Part shown: positions 26,331-33,907 of the stretch, piece after piece
Layout of the letters: the number at the start of each line of letters is the position of its first letter
How positions within the stretch are numbered: position 1 is the first letter of the stretch
Assembly (NCBI GenBank): GCA_964549495.1
Contig: CAZJWJ010000032.1
Coordinates: 1 to 52,176 of the forward strand
DNA length: 52,176 nucleotides
DNA from: JACKBJ01 sp964549495
Lineage (GTDB): Bacteria; Chloroflexota; Anaerolineae; Epilineales; Epilineaceae
Direction: 5' to 3'
Translations under genes and position numbers: made by a program
The notes under the pieces: generated by a model
The model's input: only the letters and a program-made list of their open reading frames with translations
Told to the model about the DNA's origin: nothing
Databases searched by the model: none

Positions 26331-27101
26331 TCAGCCGCCCGGCGCCACCAGGGCGGCTCGGGCTTCGACGTCCGCCTGGACCCGGGTGCCGACCGGTTCT
26401 CCTCGGCAGGCAGCGGTGATGTGATCGTCCTGCCATAGATCGAGGACGATGATGGGCAGGTCGTTCTCCTGGCACAGGGTCAGCGCCGTCAGGTCCATCA
26501 CGCGAAGGCCGCGCGAGAGGACCTCGCCGAAGCTGATCTGCTCGAATCGCCTGGCTTCCGGGTGGCGCATCGGATCGGCCTCGTAGACGCCGTCGACCTT
26601 GGTGGCCTTGATCAGGACCTCCGCGCCCAGCTCCATGGCCCGCAGCGCGGCGGCGGTATCGGTGGTGAAGAAGGGATTGCCGGTGCCGGCGCCGAGGATG
26701 ACCACGTAGCCCTTTTCGAGTTGATACATCGCCCGTCGCCGGATATAGGGTTCGGCCAGGGCCGTCATCTCCACCGCCGTGTGCACCCGCACCGCCTGCC
26801 CCTGCCGTTCGATGGCGTCCTGCAAGGCCAGGGCATTCATCACCGTGGCCAGCATGCCCATCTGGTCGGCGGTGGCCCGGTCCATGCCGCTTGCGCCGGC
26901 TCCACGCCAGAGGTTGCCGCCGCCGATCACCACCGCCACCTGTACGCCCATCTCGACCAGATCCCGGATCTTCTCGGCCAAGTGGCCGGCAGCCTTGGGA
27001 TCGATTCCCGTGCCGCTCGGGCCGGCCAATGCCTCGCCGGAGAGCTTGAGCAGGACCCGGCGGTAGCGCAGGTCCTCGGCCCCTGGGGCAGACGTGTCCA
27101 G
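26331..27101 (-). CDS. pyrH: UMP kinase with non-standard start codon
   Basis: PyrH phosphorylates UMP to UDP. The protein body is canonical: RRVLLKLSGEALAG, VVIGGGNLWRGAGAS, DRATADQMGMLATVMNAL, GAGTGNPFFTTDTAAALRA, LIKATKVDGVYEADP. The conserved KLSGEA segment lies upstream of the nearest TTG (27029), so that TTG cannot be the true start. Between the tsf stop (27103) and KLSGEA there is no ATG, GTG or TTG in frame. CTG at 27101 has AAGGTG four bases upstream (in the end of tsf) and gives 256 residues; CTG at 27071 gives 246 with AGGGG upstream. I annotate 27101. An indel error cannot be excluded. One base separates it from tsf. Confidence 0.85.
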   Translation of the reverse strand: MDTSAPGAEDLRYRRVLLKLSGEALAGPSGTGIDPKAAGHLAEKIRDLVEMGVQVAVVIGGGNLWRGAGASGMDRATADQMGMLATVMNALALQDAIERQGQAVRVHTAVEMTALAEPYIRRRAMYQLEKGYVVILGAGTGNPFFTTDTAAALRAMELGAEVLIKATKVDGVYEADPMRHPEARRFEQISFGEVLSRGLRVMDLTALTLCQENDLPIIVLDLWQDDHITAACRGEPVGTRVQADVEARAALVAPGG

Positions 27102-27102
27102 G

Positions 27103-27705
27103 TTACACCTTCTCGGCGATGTCGTAGCGCGCGAAGCGGCGGACCAGGATGTTCTCGCCCAGGTCGGCGATGGCGTGTTGGATCATCTCGGAGACGGTCA
27201 TGTCCGCGTCTCGGATGTAGGGCTGGCGCAAGAGCACCCGCTCGTCCATCCACTTCTGGAGCTTGCCCTCGAGGATACGATCGACGATCTCGGCCGGCTT
27301 GTTCTGATCGGCCATCTCGGCTCGATAGATCTCGCGCTCACGCTCGGCTTCGGCCTCGGGCACGTCCTCGTCGCGGACGTATTCCGGCGCGGCGGCGGCC
27401 ACGTGCATGGCCAGGTTCTGGCAGAGCTGCTCGAAGGTCTCGGTGCGGGCCACGAAGTCGGTCTCGCAGGCTACCTCGATCAGGACCCCGATGCGGCCCG
27501 GGTCGCCGTGGATGTAGGACACCACGCGGCCTTCGCCGGCCTCGCGGCTGGCCTTCTTGGCCGCCTTGGCCAGGCCCTTCTTGCGCAGGCTCTCGATGGC
27601 GGACTCGATGTCACCGCCGGCGGCCTCCAGGGCATTCTTGGCATCCAGGATGCCGGCGCCGGTGCGCTCGCGGAGCTCGCGGATCTGTGCAGTGCTGATC
27701 GCCAT
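27103..27705 (-). CDS. tsf: Elongation factor Ts
   Basis: EF-Ts is the nucleotide exchange factor for EF-Tu. At 200 residues it is the short bacterial form with a single core half. The N-terminal STAQIRELRERTGAGILDAK and NALEAAGGDIESAIESLRKKG are diagnostic, followed by GRVVSYIHGDPGRIGVLIEVACETDFVART. It lies 88 bases after rpsB, with a possible attenuator hairpin between. Confidence 0.96.
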   Translation of the reverse strand: MAISTAQIRELRERTGAGILDAKNALEAAGGDIESAIESLRKKGLAKAAKKASREAGEGRVVSYIHGDPGRIGVLIEVACETDFVARTETFEQLCQNLAMHVAAAAPEYVRDEDVPEAEAEREREIYRAEMADQNKPAEIVDRILEGKLQKWMDERVLLRQPYIRDADMTVSEMIQHAIADLGENILVRRFARYDIAEKV

Positions 27706-27756
27706 GGTCTTCCCTTGTTGGCTGTGCTGGTCTTCGACTTGCGGTTGACTGTTGGC

Positions 27757-27782
27757 GGCGCGGTCCGATCGGCGGCCGCGCC
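27757..27782 (-). terminator. Small hairpin between rpsB and tsf
   Basis: GGCGCGG (27757-27763) pairs with CCGCGCC (27776-27782) around a 12-base loop. In some bacteria an attenuator lies between these two genes; whether this short hairpin acts so is a guess. Confidence 0.25.
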
Positions 27783-27793
27783 TCGGGGCGAGA

Positions 27794-28612
27794 TCAGTCC
27801 TCGTCGTCCTCGGAATCGTCATCGTCGTCGACGTCGTCCTCGTCGTCCTCGTCCGGATCGAAGACGCGCTGGCTGGTGTCGACGGCCTGCTGATCCTCGC
27901 CGGTCATCTGCTCGGCCATGGTGCTCTCGCGCATCTGCAGACCCTCGTCCACGGCCGAGCGGATCTTCTCGATCATCAGCTTGAGGGCGCGGATGGCGTC
28001 GTCGTTGGAGGGGATCACGAATTGGATGGGGTCCGGATCGCAATTGGTGTCGACCACGGCCACGATCGGGATGTCCAGCTTGTTGGCCTCGCTGACCGCG
28101 ATGTCCTCGCGCACCGTGTCGACCACGAAGATCATGTCCGGCAGCTCGCTCATGGCCTTGATGCCGCCCAGGCGCTCGTTGAGCTTGGCGATCTCGCGCT
28201 CGAGCAGCAGGCCTTCCTTCTTGGTCAACATGGCGAACTCGCCCCGATCGCGCCGGTTCTCCAGCTCGATCAGGTGGTTGACCCGCTGCCGCATCGTGGT
28301 CCAGTTGGTCAGCATGCCGCCCAGCCAGCGATGCGTCACGTAAGGCATGCTGACGCTCTCGGCCGCCTGGCGCAGGTTCTCGGCGGCCTGCTTCTTGGTG
28401 CCGACGAAGAGCACCGTGCCGCCCTGGGCCACGGTGTCGCGGATGCGGGCGGTGGCCTTGTCCATGGCCTTGACCGTCTGGGCCAGGTCGATGATGTGGA
28501 TCCCGTTGCGCTCCGTGAAGATGTAGGGGCGCATCTTGGGATTCCAGCGGCGGGTGTAATGGCCGAAGTGGACTCCGGCTTCCAGCAGCTCGCGCATGGT
28601 GGCGATGCTCAT
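27794..28612 (-). CDS. rpsB: 30S ribosomal protein S2
   Basis: The protein has 272 residues. The start at 28612 (MSIATMRELLEAG) has AAAGGA twelve bases upstream. Landmarks are GVHFGHYTRRWNPKM, YIFTERNGIHIIDL, VLFVGTKKQAAENL, YVTHRWLGGMLTN and PIVAVVDTNCDP. The C-terminal 25 residues are almost entirely Asp/Glu, an acidic extension absent from E. coli S2 but common in several phyla. It is the first gene of the operon; its promoter is at 28720-28748. Confidence 0.97.
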   Translation of the reverse strand: MSIATMRELLEAGVHFGHYTRRWNPKMRPYIFTERNGIHIIDLAQTVKAMDKATARIRDTVAQGGTVLFVGTKKQAAENLRQAAESVSMPYVTHRWLGGMLTNWTTMRQRVNHLIELENRRDRGEFAMLTKKEGLLLEREIAKLNERLGGIKAMSELPDMIFVVDTVREDIAVSEANKLDIPIVAVVDTNCDPDPIQFVIPSNDDAIRALKLMIEKIRSAVDEGLQMRESTMAEQMTGEDQQAVDTSQRVFDPDEDDEDDVDDDDDSEDDED

Positions 28613-28719
28613 GACGAAGACGATCCTTTCGTTCTTCCTCCGCCCCTCCAGCCGGCCGACGGCCGACACGAAAGCGATGGGGGCGTGCGAGATGGTGGGC
28701 GCGATTCGCCCAAACGGGC

Positions 28720-28748
28720 ATTATAGGCCCGCCGATGGTAGGGGCCAA
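28720..28748 (-). promoter_or_regulatory. Promoter of the rpsB operon
   Basis: On the minus strand TTGGCC (28748-28743), a 17-base spacer and a perfect TATAAT (28725-28720) form a strong promoter. The leader to the rpsB ATG is about 100 bases, long enough for S2 autoregulation, which I cannot see directly. Confidence 0.6.
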
Positions 28749-28811
28749 GGAGGCGCGGGCCGCTTCGAGCAGGGATTCCCTTGGCCCAGGCCGACTGGCG
28801 ATGGTATCGTG

Positions 28812-30077
28812 ATGCGTCCCATGATCTCCCCTCCGCTGCCGTGGCAGGTTCGCTACGAACCCGGCGTGCCCACCGACATCCCGGCGACGGCCGAAGCCTT
28901 CCCGGAGCTCCTGGCCAAGGCGGCAGCCAACGCGCCGGGCGCGCCGGCCTTGGCCTATTTCAATCGCCGCTTCAGCTATGCCGAGCTGGACAAGGCGGTC
29001 GACGGCGCGGCCCGGGCCTGCCTGCGCGACGGCCTGGAGCCCGGGGACCGGGTGCTCTTGGCCCTGCCCAACAACCCGCCGGCCGTGGTGGCCGCCCTCG
29101 GTGCCCTGCGGGCCGGCGCGGTTCTCTTGCCCCGCCCGGTCGGCGCCGACCCTCGGGCGCTGGCCCGGATCGTCGAGCGCGCGCGCCCCGTCCTGGCCTT
29201 CGCCAGCCCCAGCCTGGTCGATGAATTGCAGCAGGCCGGCATCCAGCGCCTGGTGAGGGTGGGCGGCGAGAGCGGTCTGCCGCTCAGCCTGCGGCTCCTG
29301 CGCCGCATCGCGGGCCCGGCCGACAAGGCCGGCCGGCTCGGCGTCGAGTGGTCGGACTGGCTGGGCGCCGATGGTCCCCAAGAGCTGCCGGAACTGGACG
29401 GGGATCATCCGGCGCTGATGGACTTCGATCCGCGGCAGGACGAGGCCGGTCCGATCCGCTTCGCCCACCACCACCTGGTGGCCGGAGCGCGACAGCTGCA
29501 GTTCTGGATGACCGATGCACGTCCTGGCGACGACGGCTGGCTGCTGCTGGCGCCGGTGGTCGGCCCCTTGGGGCTGACGGCCGGACTGGGCTGTGCCGTC
29601 GCCCTGCAGGCCCGCCTCCTGCTGCTGCCGGTCTGGCGCTCGCCCGACCTGGCCGATGCGGTGCGCTATCTGCGACCGTCCTATGTCCTGGCCAGCGACC
29701 GCGCGGTCCGCTCCCTGGTCGCCAGACCGGAGCTGGCGCATATGGATCTGCGCTCGGTCCGGGCCTGGATCACCGCCGGCGACGTCGGACCGGCCTGCGT
29801 CCATGCCTTCGAGACGGCCACCGGCCTCTCGCTCTGCCAGGGCTACGCGCCGCCCGGGGTGGCCGGCCTGGCCACCTGCAATCCGGTCAACGGCCGGCGG
29901 GTGGAGGGTAGCGTCGGTCTGCCCTTGCCCGGCGTGCAGGTCCGGGCGGGCGCCGGCGAGGGAGAGGTCGGCCCCTTGGAGATTCGTGGACCCAACGTGG
30001 CCGCCGAGCCCTGGCTTCCGGCCGCAGGCCGTGCGCGCCTCGATGCGGCCGGCTACGTGCACCTCGAGGCCGAGTAG
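28812..30077 (+). CDS. Degenerate acyl-CoA synthetase-like (AMP-binding) protein
   Basis: The protein has 421 residues from ATG 28812. It aligns along its length with the N-terminal domain of ANL adenylating enzymes: FSYAELDKAVDGAARAC, LEPGDRVLLALPNNPPAVVAALGALRAGAVLLP, LRSVRAWITAGDV, GSVGLPLPGVQVR and GPLEIRGPNV. The key catalytic motifs are missing. The Ser/Thr/Gly phosphate loop (TSGTTGxPKG) is replaced by the region around MDFDPRQDEAGPIRFAHHH. The GYGxTE motif reads QGYAPPG, and the ribose-binding TGD is absent before AAGYVHLE. The C-terminal swivel domain of about 120 residues is absent too. It is probably a non-catalytic pseudoenzyme or a decaying gene, although the frame is intact. Confidence 0.75.
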   Translation: MRPMISPPLPWQVRYEPGVPTDIPATAEAFPELLAKAAANAPGAPALAYFNRRFSYAELDKAVDGAARACLRDGLEPGDRVLLALPNNPPAVVAALGALRAGAVLLPRPVGADPRALARIVERARPVLAFASPSLVDELQQAGIQRLVRVGGESGLPLSLRLLRRIAGPADKAGRLGVEWSDWLGADGPQELPELDGDHPALMDFDPRQDEAGPIRFAHHHLVAGARQLQFWMTDARPGDDGWLLLAPVVGPLGLTAGLGCAVALQARLLLLPVWRSPDLADAVRYLRPSYVLASDRAVRSLVARPELAHMDLRSVRAWITAGDVGPACVHAFETATGLSLCQGYAPPGVAGLATCNPVNGRRVEGSVGLPLPGVQVRAGAGEGEVGPLEIRGPNVAAEPWLPAAGRARLDAAGYVHLEAE

Positions 30078-30438
30078 CCGCCAACCGAAGCCCATGCCAG
30101 CTGGGCCCACTCTCGCGTCTGCATGCTGCGCCCGGGAGCGGGTTCGGGGCCCACCTGACGACCGGTCGCCCGAGCCGCTGCGAGCGTGGCCGTAACGAAG
30201 TGGCCGATCCTCGCGTTAAGACATCACGCGTGGGGCTCTCGTCGCGAGCCTTCGCTCGCAATCGGGCAGCATGGATGTGCTATCATCTGCCCAGGTCGGT
30301 CGGTCCGCGGCCCAACCAGCTGCCCATGGCTGGTCGCGATCCGCCGGCATCGAGGTCTGTCCCTGCCCTGTGCGGTGCGGTCGCGTGCCGCGCATTCCCG
30401 AAATCGGACCGTTTCACGCAACTGGAGGGGACAATCCA
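30078..30438. other. Intergenic region, nothing clear
   Basis: I see no gene or convincing terminator in these 361 bases. TATCAT at 30281-30286 is a possible -10 for the next gene, without a matching -35. Confidence 0.4.
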
Positions 30439-31287
30439 ATGAATCGTACCCACACCATCATCGGATGCCTGCTGGCCGCGGTCTTCGCGGTCGGTCTGGT
30501 GACCGGCCAGGCTTCGGCCCAGTCGAGCGAGCTCGACACGGGCTACTCGCCACCGCCGAGCATGGACTCGATCGAGGTCGTCGATGCCGAGCAGATGGAG
30601 CGCATCGTCGAGATCACCGAGCGCATCGATCCGCTGCTCTTCGTGGACGACGCGGGCCTGGTTCAGCTGCCGGAGTCGGTCACGGCCGACGAGCTGGGCG
30701 TCAGCCAGGAGTTCCTGGACAACTACCGCCAGGCGCTGGAGTTCTCCAACCGCCTGATCGAGACGGGGCAGATCACCGTCGATGCCGACATGAAGGTCAG
30801 CGCCAACGAGAGCTTCGTCGGCAGCGTCGAGCTGCCCGGCCCCAACCCGGGTGCCGGCCAGATGGGCGCTGGCGCCGCGACGGACGCCATGCCGGCCGGC
30901 GAGACGCCGGATTGGTACACCTGGCGCTACAGCGGCGGCGCGATGTACTACAACTCCTACCAGACCTACAACCAGTACGGTCGGTCGGGGCAGTACTACG
31001 GCCTCTGCAACTCGATGGCGGCTCACCTGGGTTACCCCTGGATGAGCTCCTCGCTGGTCAACTTCTACACCTACAACAACTCCTACCTCAACCGCTACTG
31101 CTACAACAACCACGGTAGCTACTACTACCTGCCCTACTACAACACCGGCTGTGGCAACTACAACCCCTGCTATGGGGGCACCAGCTACAAGCCGGCCTAC
31201 TTCTGGGGCCAGGCCCGCACCTACAACTACAGCTGCCGCTGCTACACCTACAACTGGCAGTGGTATGGCACCTGGTGCCGCTACTAG
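30439..31287 (+). CDS. Secreted protein with Tyr/Asn/Cys-rich C-terminal domain
   Basis: The protein has 282 residues from ATG 30439, preceded by GGAGGGG. The signal peptide ends near GQASAQ. Residues about 25-130 are an acidic helical domain (MERIVEITERIDPLLFVDD, ESVTADELGVSQEFLDNYRQA). After a short Pro/Gly linker the last 125 residues are extraordinarily rich in Tyr, Asn, Ser and Gly with dispersed Cys and Trp: AMYYNSYQTYNQYG, FYTYNNSYLNRYCYNN, SYYYLPYYNTGCGNYNPCYGG, CRCYTYNWQW. Such composition suggests an adhesive, amyloid-like or cross-linkable extracellular material. I recognise no known domain. Confidence 0.8.
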   Translation: MNRTHTIIGCLLAAVFAVGLVTGQASAQSSELDTGYSPPPSMDSIEVVDAEQMERIVEITERIDPLLFVDDAGLVQLPESVTADELGVSQEFLDNYRQALEFSNRLIETGQITVDADMKVSANESFVGSVELPGPNPGAGQMGAGAATDAMPAGETPDWYTWRYSGGAMYYNSYQTYNQYGRSGQYYGLCNSMAAHLGYPWMSSSLVNFYTYNNSYLNRYCYNNHGSYYYLPYYNTGCGNYNPCYGGTSYKPAYFWGQARTYNYSCRCYTYNWQWYGTWCRY

Positions 31288-31342
31288 GCTGATCGCCGCC
31301 GCACGGGCCTCCGGGTCCGCGTGGCCCTGACGAGAACCCACC

Positions 31343-31380
31343 CCGGGCCGGTCGCGCAAGCGGCCGGCCCGGTCTCTCTT
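31343..31380 (+). terminator. Intrinsic terminator
   Basis: CCGGGCCGG (31343-31351) pairs with 31364-31372; the loop itself contains a small CGC/GCG stem. TCTCTCTT follows. It terminates the gene ending at 31287 and faces the convergent VWA gene. Confidence 0.65.
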
Positions 31381-31409
31381 CGGGCCGCGCCCCGAAGTGC
31401 TCCAAGTCC

Positions 31410-33623
31410 CTACGGTTTAGACGCGCAAACGATCTCGCGGGCGATGGCCTCGAAGATGGCCTGGAGGTCCTCGGCGTCGGGCGTCTCATGATAGTCCTCC
31501 GCACGACTGGCGATGGACCGCAGCAGGTCGGCGTGGATGCGCTGGTTCGGATCGATGGCGTCCGGCTGGCCCAAGCCGATGGCAAACACCCGGATTCCGT
31601 CCGCCTTGACCCGCTGTGCCGCCGCCAAGACCGTCTGCTCCTGGCTTCCGCCCGGGGCCGGGGTCGGCACGCGGTTGGGCAGCCCGTCGGTCAAGAGCAC
31701 CAGCACCCGCTGACGACCTTCCGCAGGTTCGCCCGAGCCCGCCAGGGCCAGGCGGCCTGCATCCAGGGCTAGGTCCAGGCGCGTGCCCTGTTCCATCGCG
31801 CCGGCCAATCCCTCCAGCGCGTGCCGGAGGGATTGGCGATCGTCGCTGGCCGGCAAGGCGATCCAGGCCCGCGCGTTGAAGCCGACGACGGCCACCCGGT
31901 CACGCATGCCCTCGCCGCGGTCTTCGCCGACGAGTCGATCGACGAGCAGTCCCGCCGCCCCGATCGCCGCGGCCAGCTTGCTGCGGCCCGTATCGGTGGT
32001 CTGGCGCATCGACGTCGACGCGTCCAGTACCAAGGCCAGATCGATCGGCGGCGGCAGGACCACGCAATGCTGACGGAGAATCAAGGGCAAAAAGGCCTGA
32101 TACACCGCCGGCGGCGTAGCGCTGGGTGTGATCGACGGTGTGGCGGTCGCCGTCGGGCTCGGCGACGAGGTCGGGAGAACCGTCGGTGTTTTCGTCGGCC
32201 GCTGGGTCGGCGTGCGCGTGACCGTCGGTCGATCGGTGGGCGTTGGGGTCGAGCTGGCGGTCGGCGTGGCGGTCAGAATCCAGTGATTGAGCGTCAACAA
32301 GGCGTCCGGTGATTGCTGCGACGACCCGAGCTGGCAGGGCATGGCATTCGCGCTGACTTCGAGACCGGCAAGCGGGTCTCGATAGCGCAGGATCATAAAA
32401 CCCTTCCGCCGGCTCGATGCCGCGACGATGTGACTTCCATCCGTGCCCCATCCGATATCGCCAACGATCTTGAGACTCGAGACCCAGGCGTCATCGATCG
32501 GAAGGGACGCGAGGACCTCGATTCCATCCGGTGGACGAACTCGGGCCACTTCGATCGCGTCGCCACGGTGCACTGCAAGCAGCCCGTGGTGTTGCGCCGC
32601 ATGATTGAAGGCGAGGCCATAGGGCGGCCGGTCGATCGTACGCCGCAATCCCTCCAGGGGCTCGGCACGACGTGCCTCCAGATCGACCAAGATCAGCCCC
32701 AGGTTGCGCGAGACCTCACCGAGACGGTCGTTGACGACTACATATCGCCCATCCGGTGAGCCTGCGGCGTGCAGATGGTGATGGAGATAGGCCAAGCGTG
32801 AGGCCGTCGGTCGCTGTGATAGCGGAACGCTTGCCGCGACGCTCGACATGCTGGACCACGCAATGCTATGCAGCTCGGCGGGGGCGTCGGTCACGACATG
32901 AATCTGCTCCGGATCGCGGCCCATGAGGATCGCAAACGGCAGCCCTTCGGTGCGGAAGAAGCCATCGGGCGCTCCCAGTCGCTCCGGTACGCTGCCCGCC
33001 AATGCGTACCTGGCAACACCGCGCTGCATGGCGCCACCGCCTGGCAGGCGACCGCTTCCATCCGACGCGACAAAGAGCTGCCCACCATCGGCCGTCATCC
33101 CGATGCCCCCACCGAGAACGTTGGGGATGTCCAAGGCAATCTCGTGCGCGCGCCAAGTCGTAGAGGCGGTGTCATCCCGGCTCAAGGCTTGTAGCAAGCC
33201 CTGTTGGCGGCCGTCGAGATCTAGGTTGGTGGGTAGGCTGAAGATGGTGCGTGCATCCGCATCGGTTGCGAGGCGGCCAGGCGAGCACCACAAGTGTGGC
33301 CCGATGAACTGAAAGTCCAGGCGATCCAGATCGTAGACTGAGACCGCGTCGCAGCCGGTGGCCGGATAGCACCGATTGTCGGCCATGAAGATCAAGTCGG
33401 AAGGCGCCGCAGCGCCCTCGTCCGAGGCCTGCGCGTTCAGGGAGGCATTGCGAGATAGCGCGATTGACGGGAGGAGTAGGCACACGACGACCGGCCAGCG
33501 TAAGTGCTTGGTGCGCCGCAGGAGGCGCAACCAATGCATCGGCTGCCGCGCCGCTGCGCGAAGCGCATGCTCGAGACTGCTCTGCTCGTCGCTACTCGCC
33601 ACGGCATTCACTCCCAACCTCAT
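31410..33623 (-). CDS. Secreted VWA-domain protein with propeller-like N-terminal half
   Basis: The protein has 737 residues. No ribosome site supports ATG 33623; an alternative ATG at 33539 gives 709 residues and brings the hydrophobic signal (VVVCLLLPSIALS) nearer the N-terminus. Residues about 75-440 contain repeated strand motifs (GGGIGMTADGGQLFVASDGSG, SPDGRYVVVNDR, DGSHIVAASS) typical of a beta-propeller of the TolB/Lgl type. Residues about 452-495 are a Thr/Pro linker (PTPTDRPTVTRTPTQRPT), followed by the YLP-like VYQAFLPLILRQH. The last 235 residues are a von Willebrand factor A domain with an intact metal site (DASTS, a Thr in GTRLD, TDG). It is probably a surface adhesion or binding protein. 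Confidence 0.85.
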   Translation of the reverse strand: MRLGVNAVASSDEQSSLEHALRAAARQPMHWLRLLRRTKHLRWPVVVCLLLPSIALSRNASLNAQASDEGAAAPSDLIFMADNRCYPATGCDAVSVYDLDRLDFQFIGPHLWCSPGRLATDADARTIFSLPTNLDLDGRQQGLLQALSRDDTASTTWRAHEIALDIPNVLGGGIGMTADGGQLFVASDGSGRLPGGGAMQRGVARYALAGSVPERLGAPDGFFRTEGLPFAILMGRDPEQIHVVTDAPAELHSIAWSSMSSVAASVPLSQRPTASRLAYLHHHLHAAGSPDGRYVVVNDRLGEVSRNLGLILVDLEARRAEPLEGLRRTIDRPPYGLAFNHAAQHHGLLAVHRGDAIEVARVRPPDGIEVLASLPIDDAWVSSLKIVGDIGWGTDGSHIVAASSRRKGFMILRYRDPLAGLEVSANAMPCQLGSSQQSPDALLTLNHWILTATPTASSTPTPTDRPTVTRTPTQRPTKTPTVLPTSSPSPTATATPSITPSATPPAVYQAFLPLILRQHCVVLPPPIDLALVLDASTSMRQTTDTGRSKLAAAIGAAGLLVDRLVGEDRGEGMRDRVAVVGFNARAWIALPASDDRQSLRHALEGLAGAMEQGTRLDLALDAGRLALAGSGEPAEGRQRVLVLLTDGLPNRVPTPAPGGSQEQTVLAAAQRVKADGIRVFAIGLGQPDAIDPNQRIHADLLRSIASRAEDYHETPDAEDLQAIFEAIAREIVCASKP

Positions 33624-33907
33624 TGGACAGCGTCTGGAGTCAGGGCATCGTAGGCTTCCGGTCGCGACAGGTCAACGAGCCAAGTGGATCGAGCGGCGAT
33701 TCAGAATCGGAATAACGCCTGTGCCTCATGCCCCGTTAATGCTGATCGTGAGGAAGCGGGCGATCGCTCTGCCCTGCCCCGTCGGTCCCGCGCTGCGCCT
33801 CACCTCGCATGCCCAAGGGGCAACGCCACCGGTCCATCCTGCCCTCGGACGGCAGGCCTCCGGCATGCGGGGATCATGCATTTCCGCCCAGCAAGGAGAT
33901 AGGACCG

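Noticed and set aside
26331..27029. TTG at 27029 as the start of pyrH
   Set aside because: It would cut off the conserved RRVLLKLSGEAL segment required for catalysis, so the true start lies upstream.
27819..30110. 763-codon minus-strand frame spanning rpsB and the AMP-binding gene
   Set aside because: It crosses two well-supported genes in a wrong frame and has no start signal.
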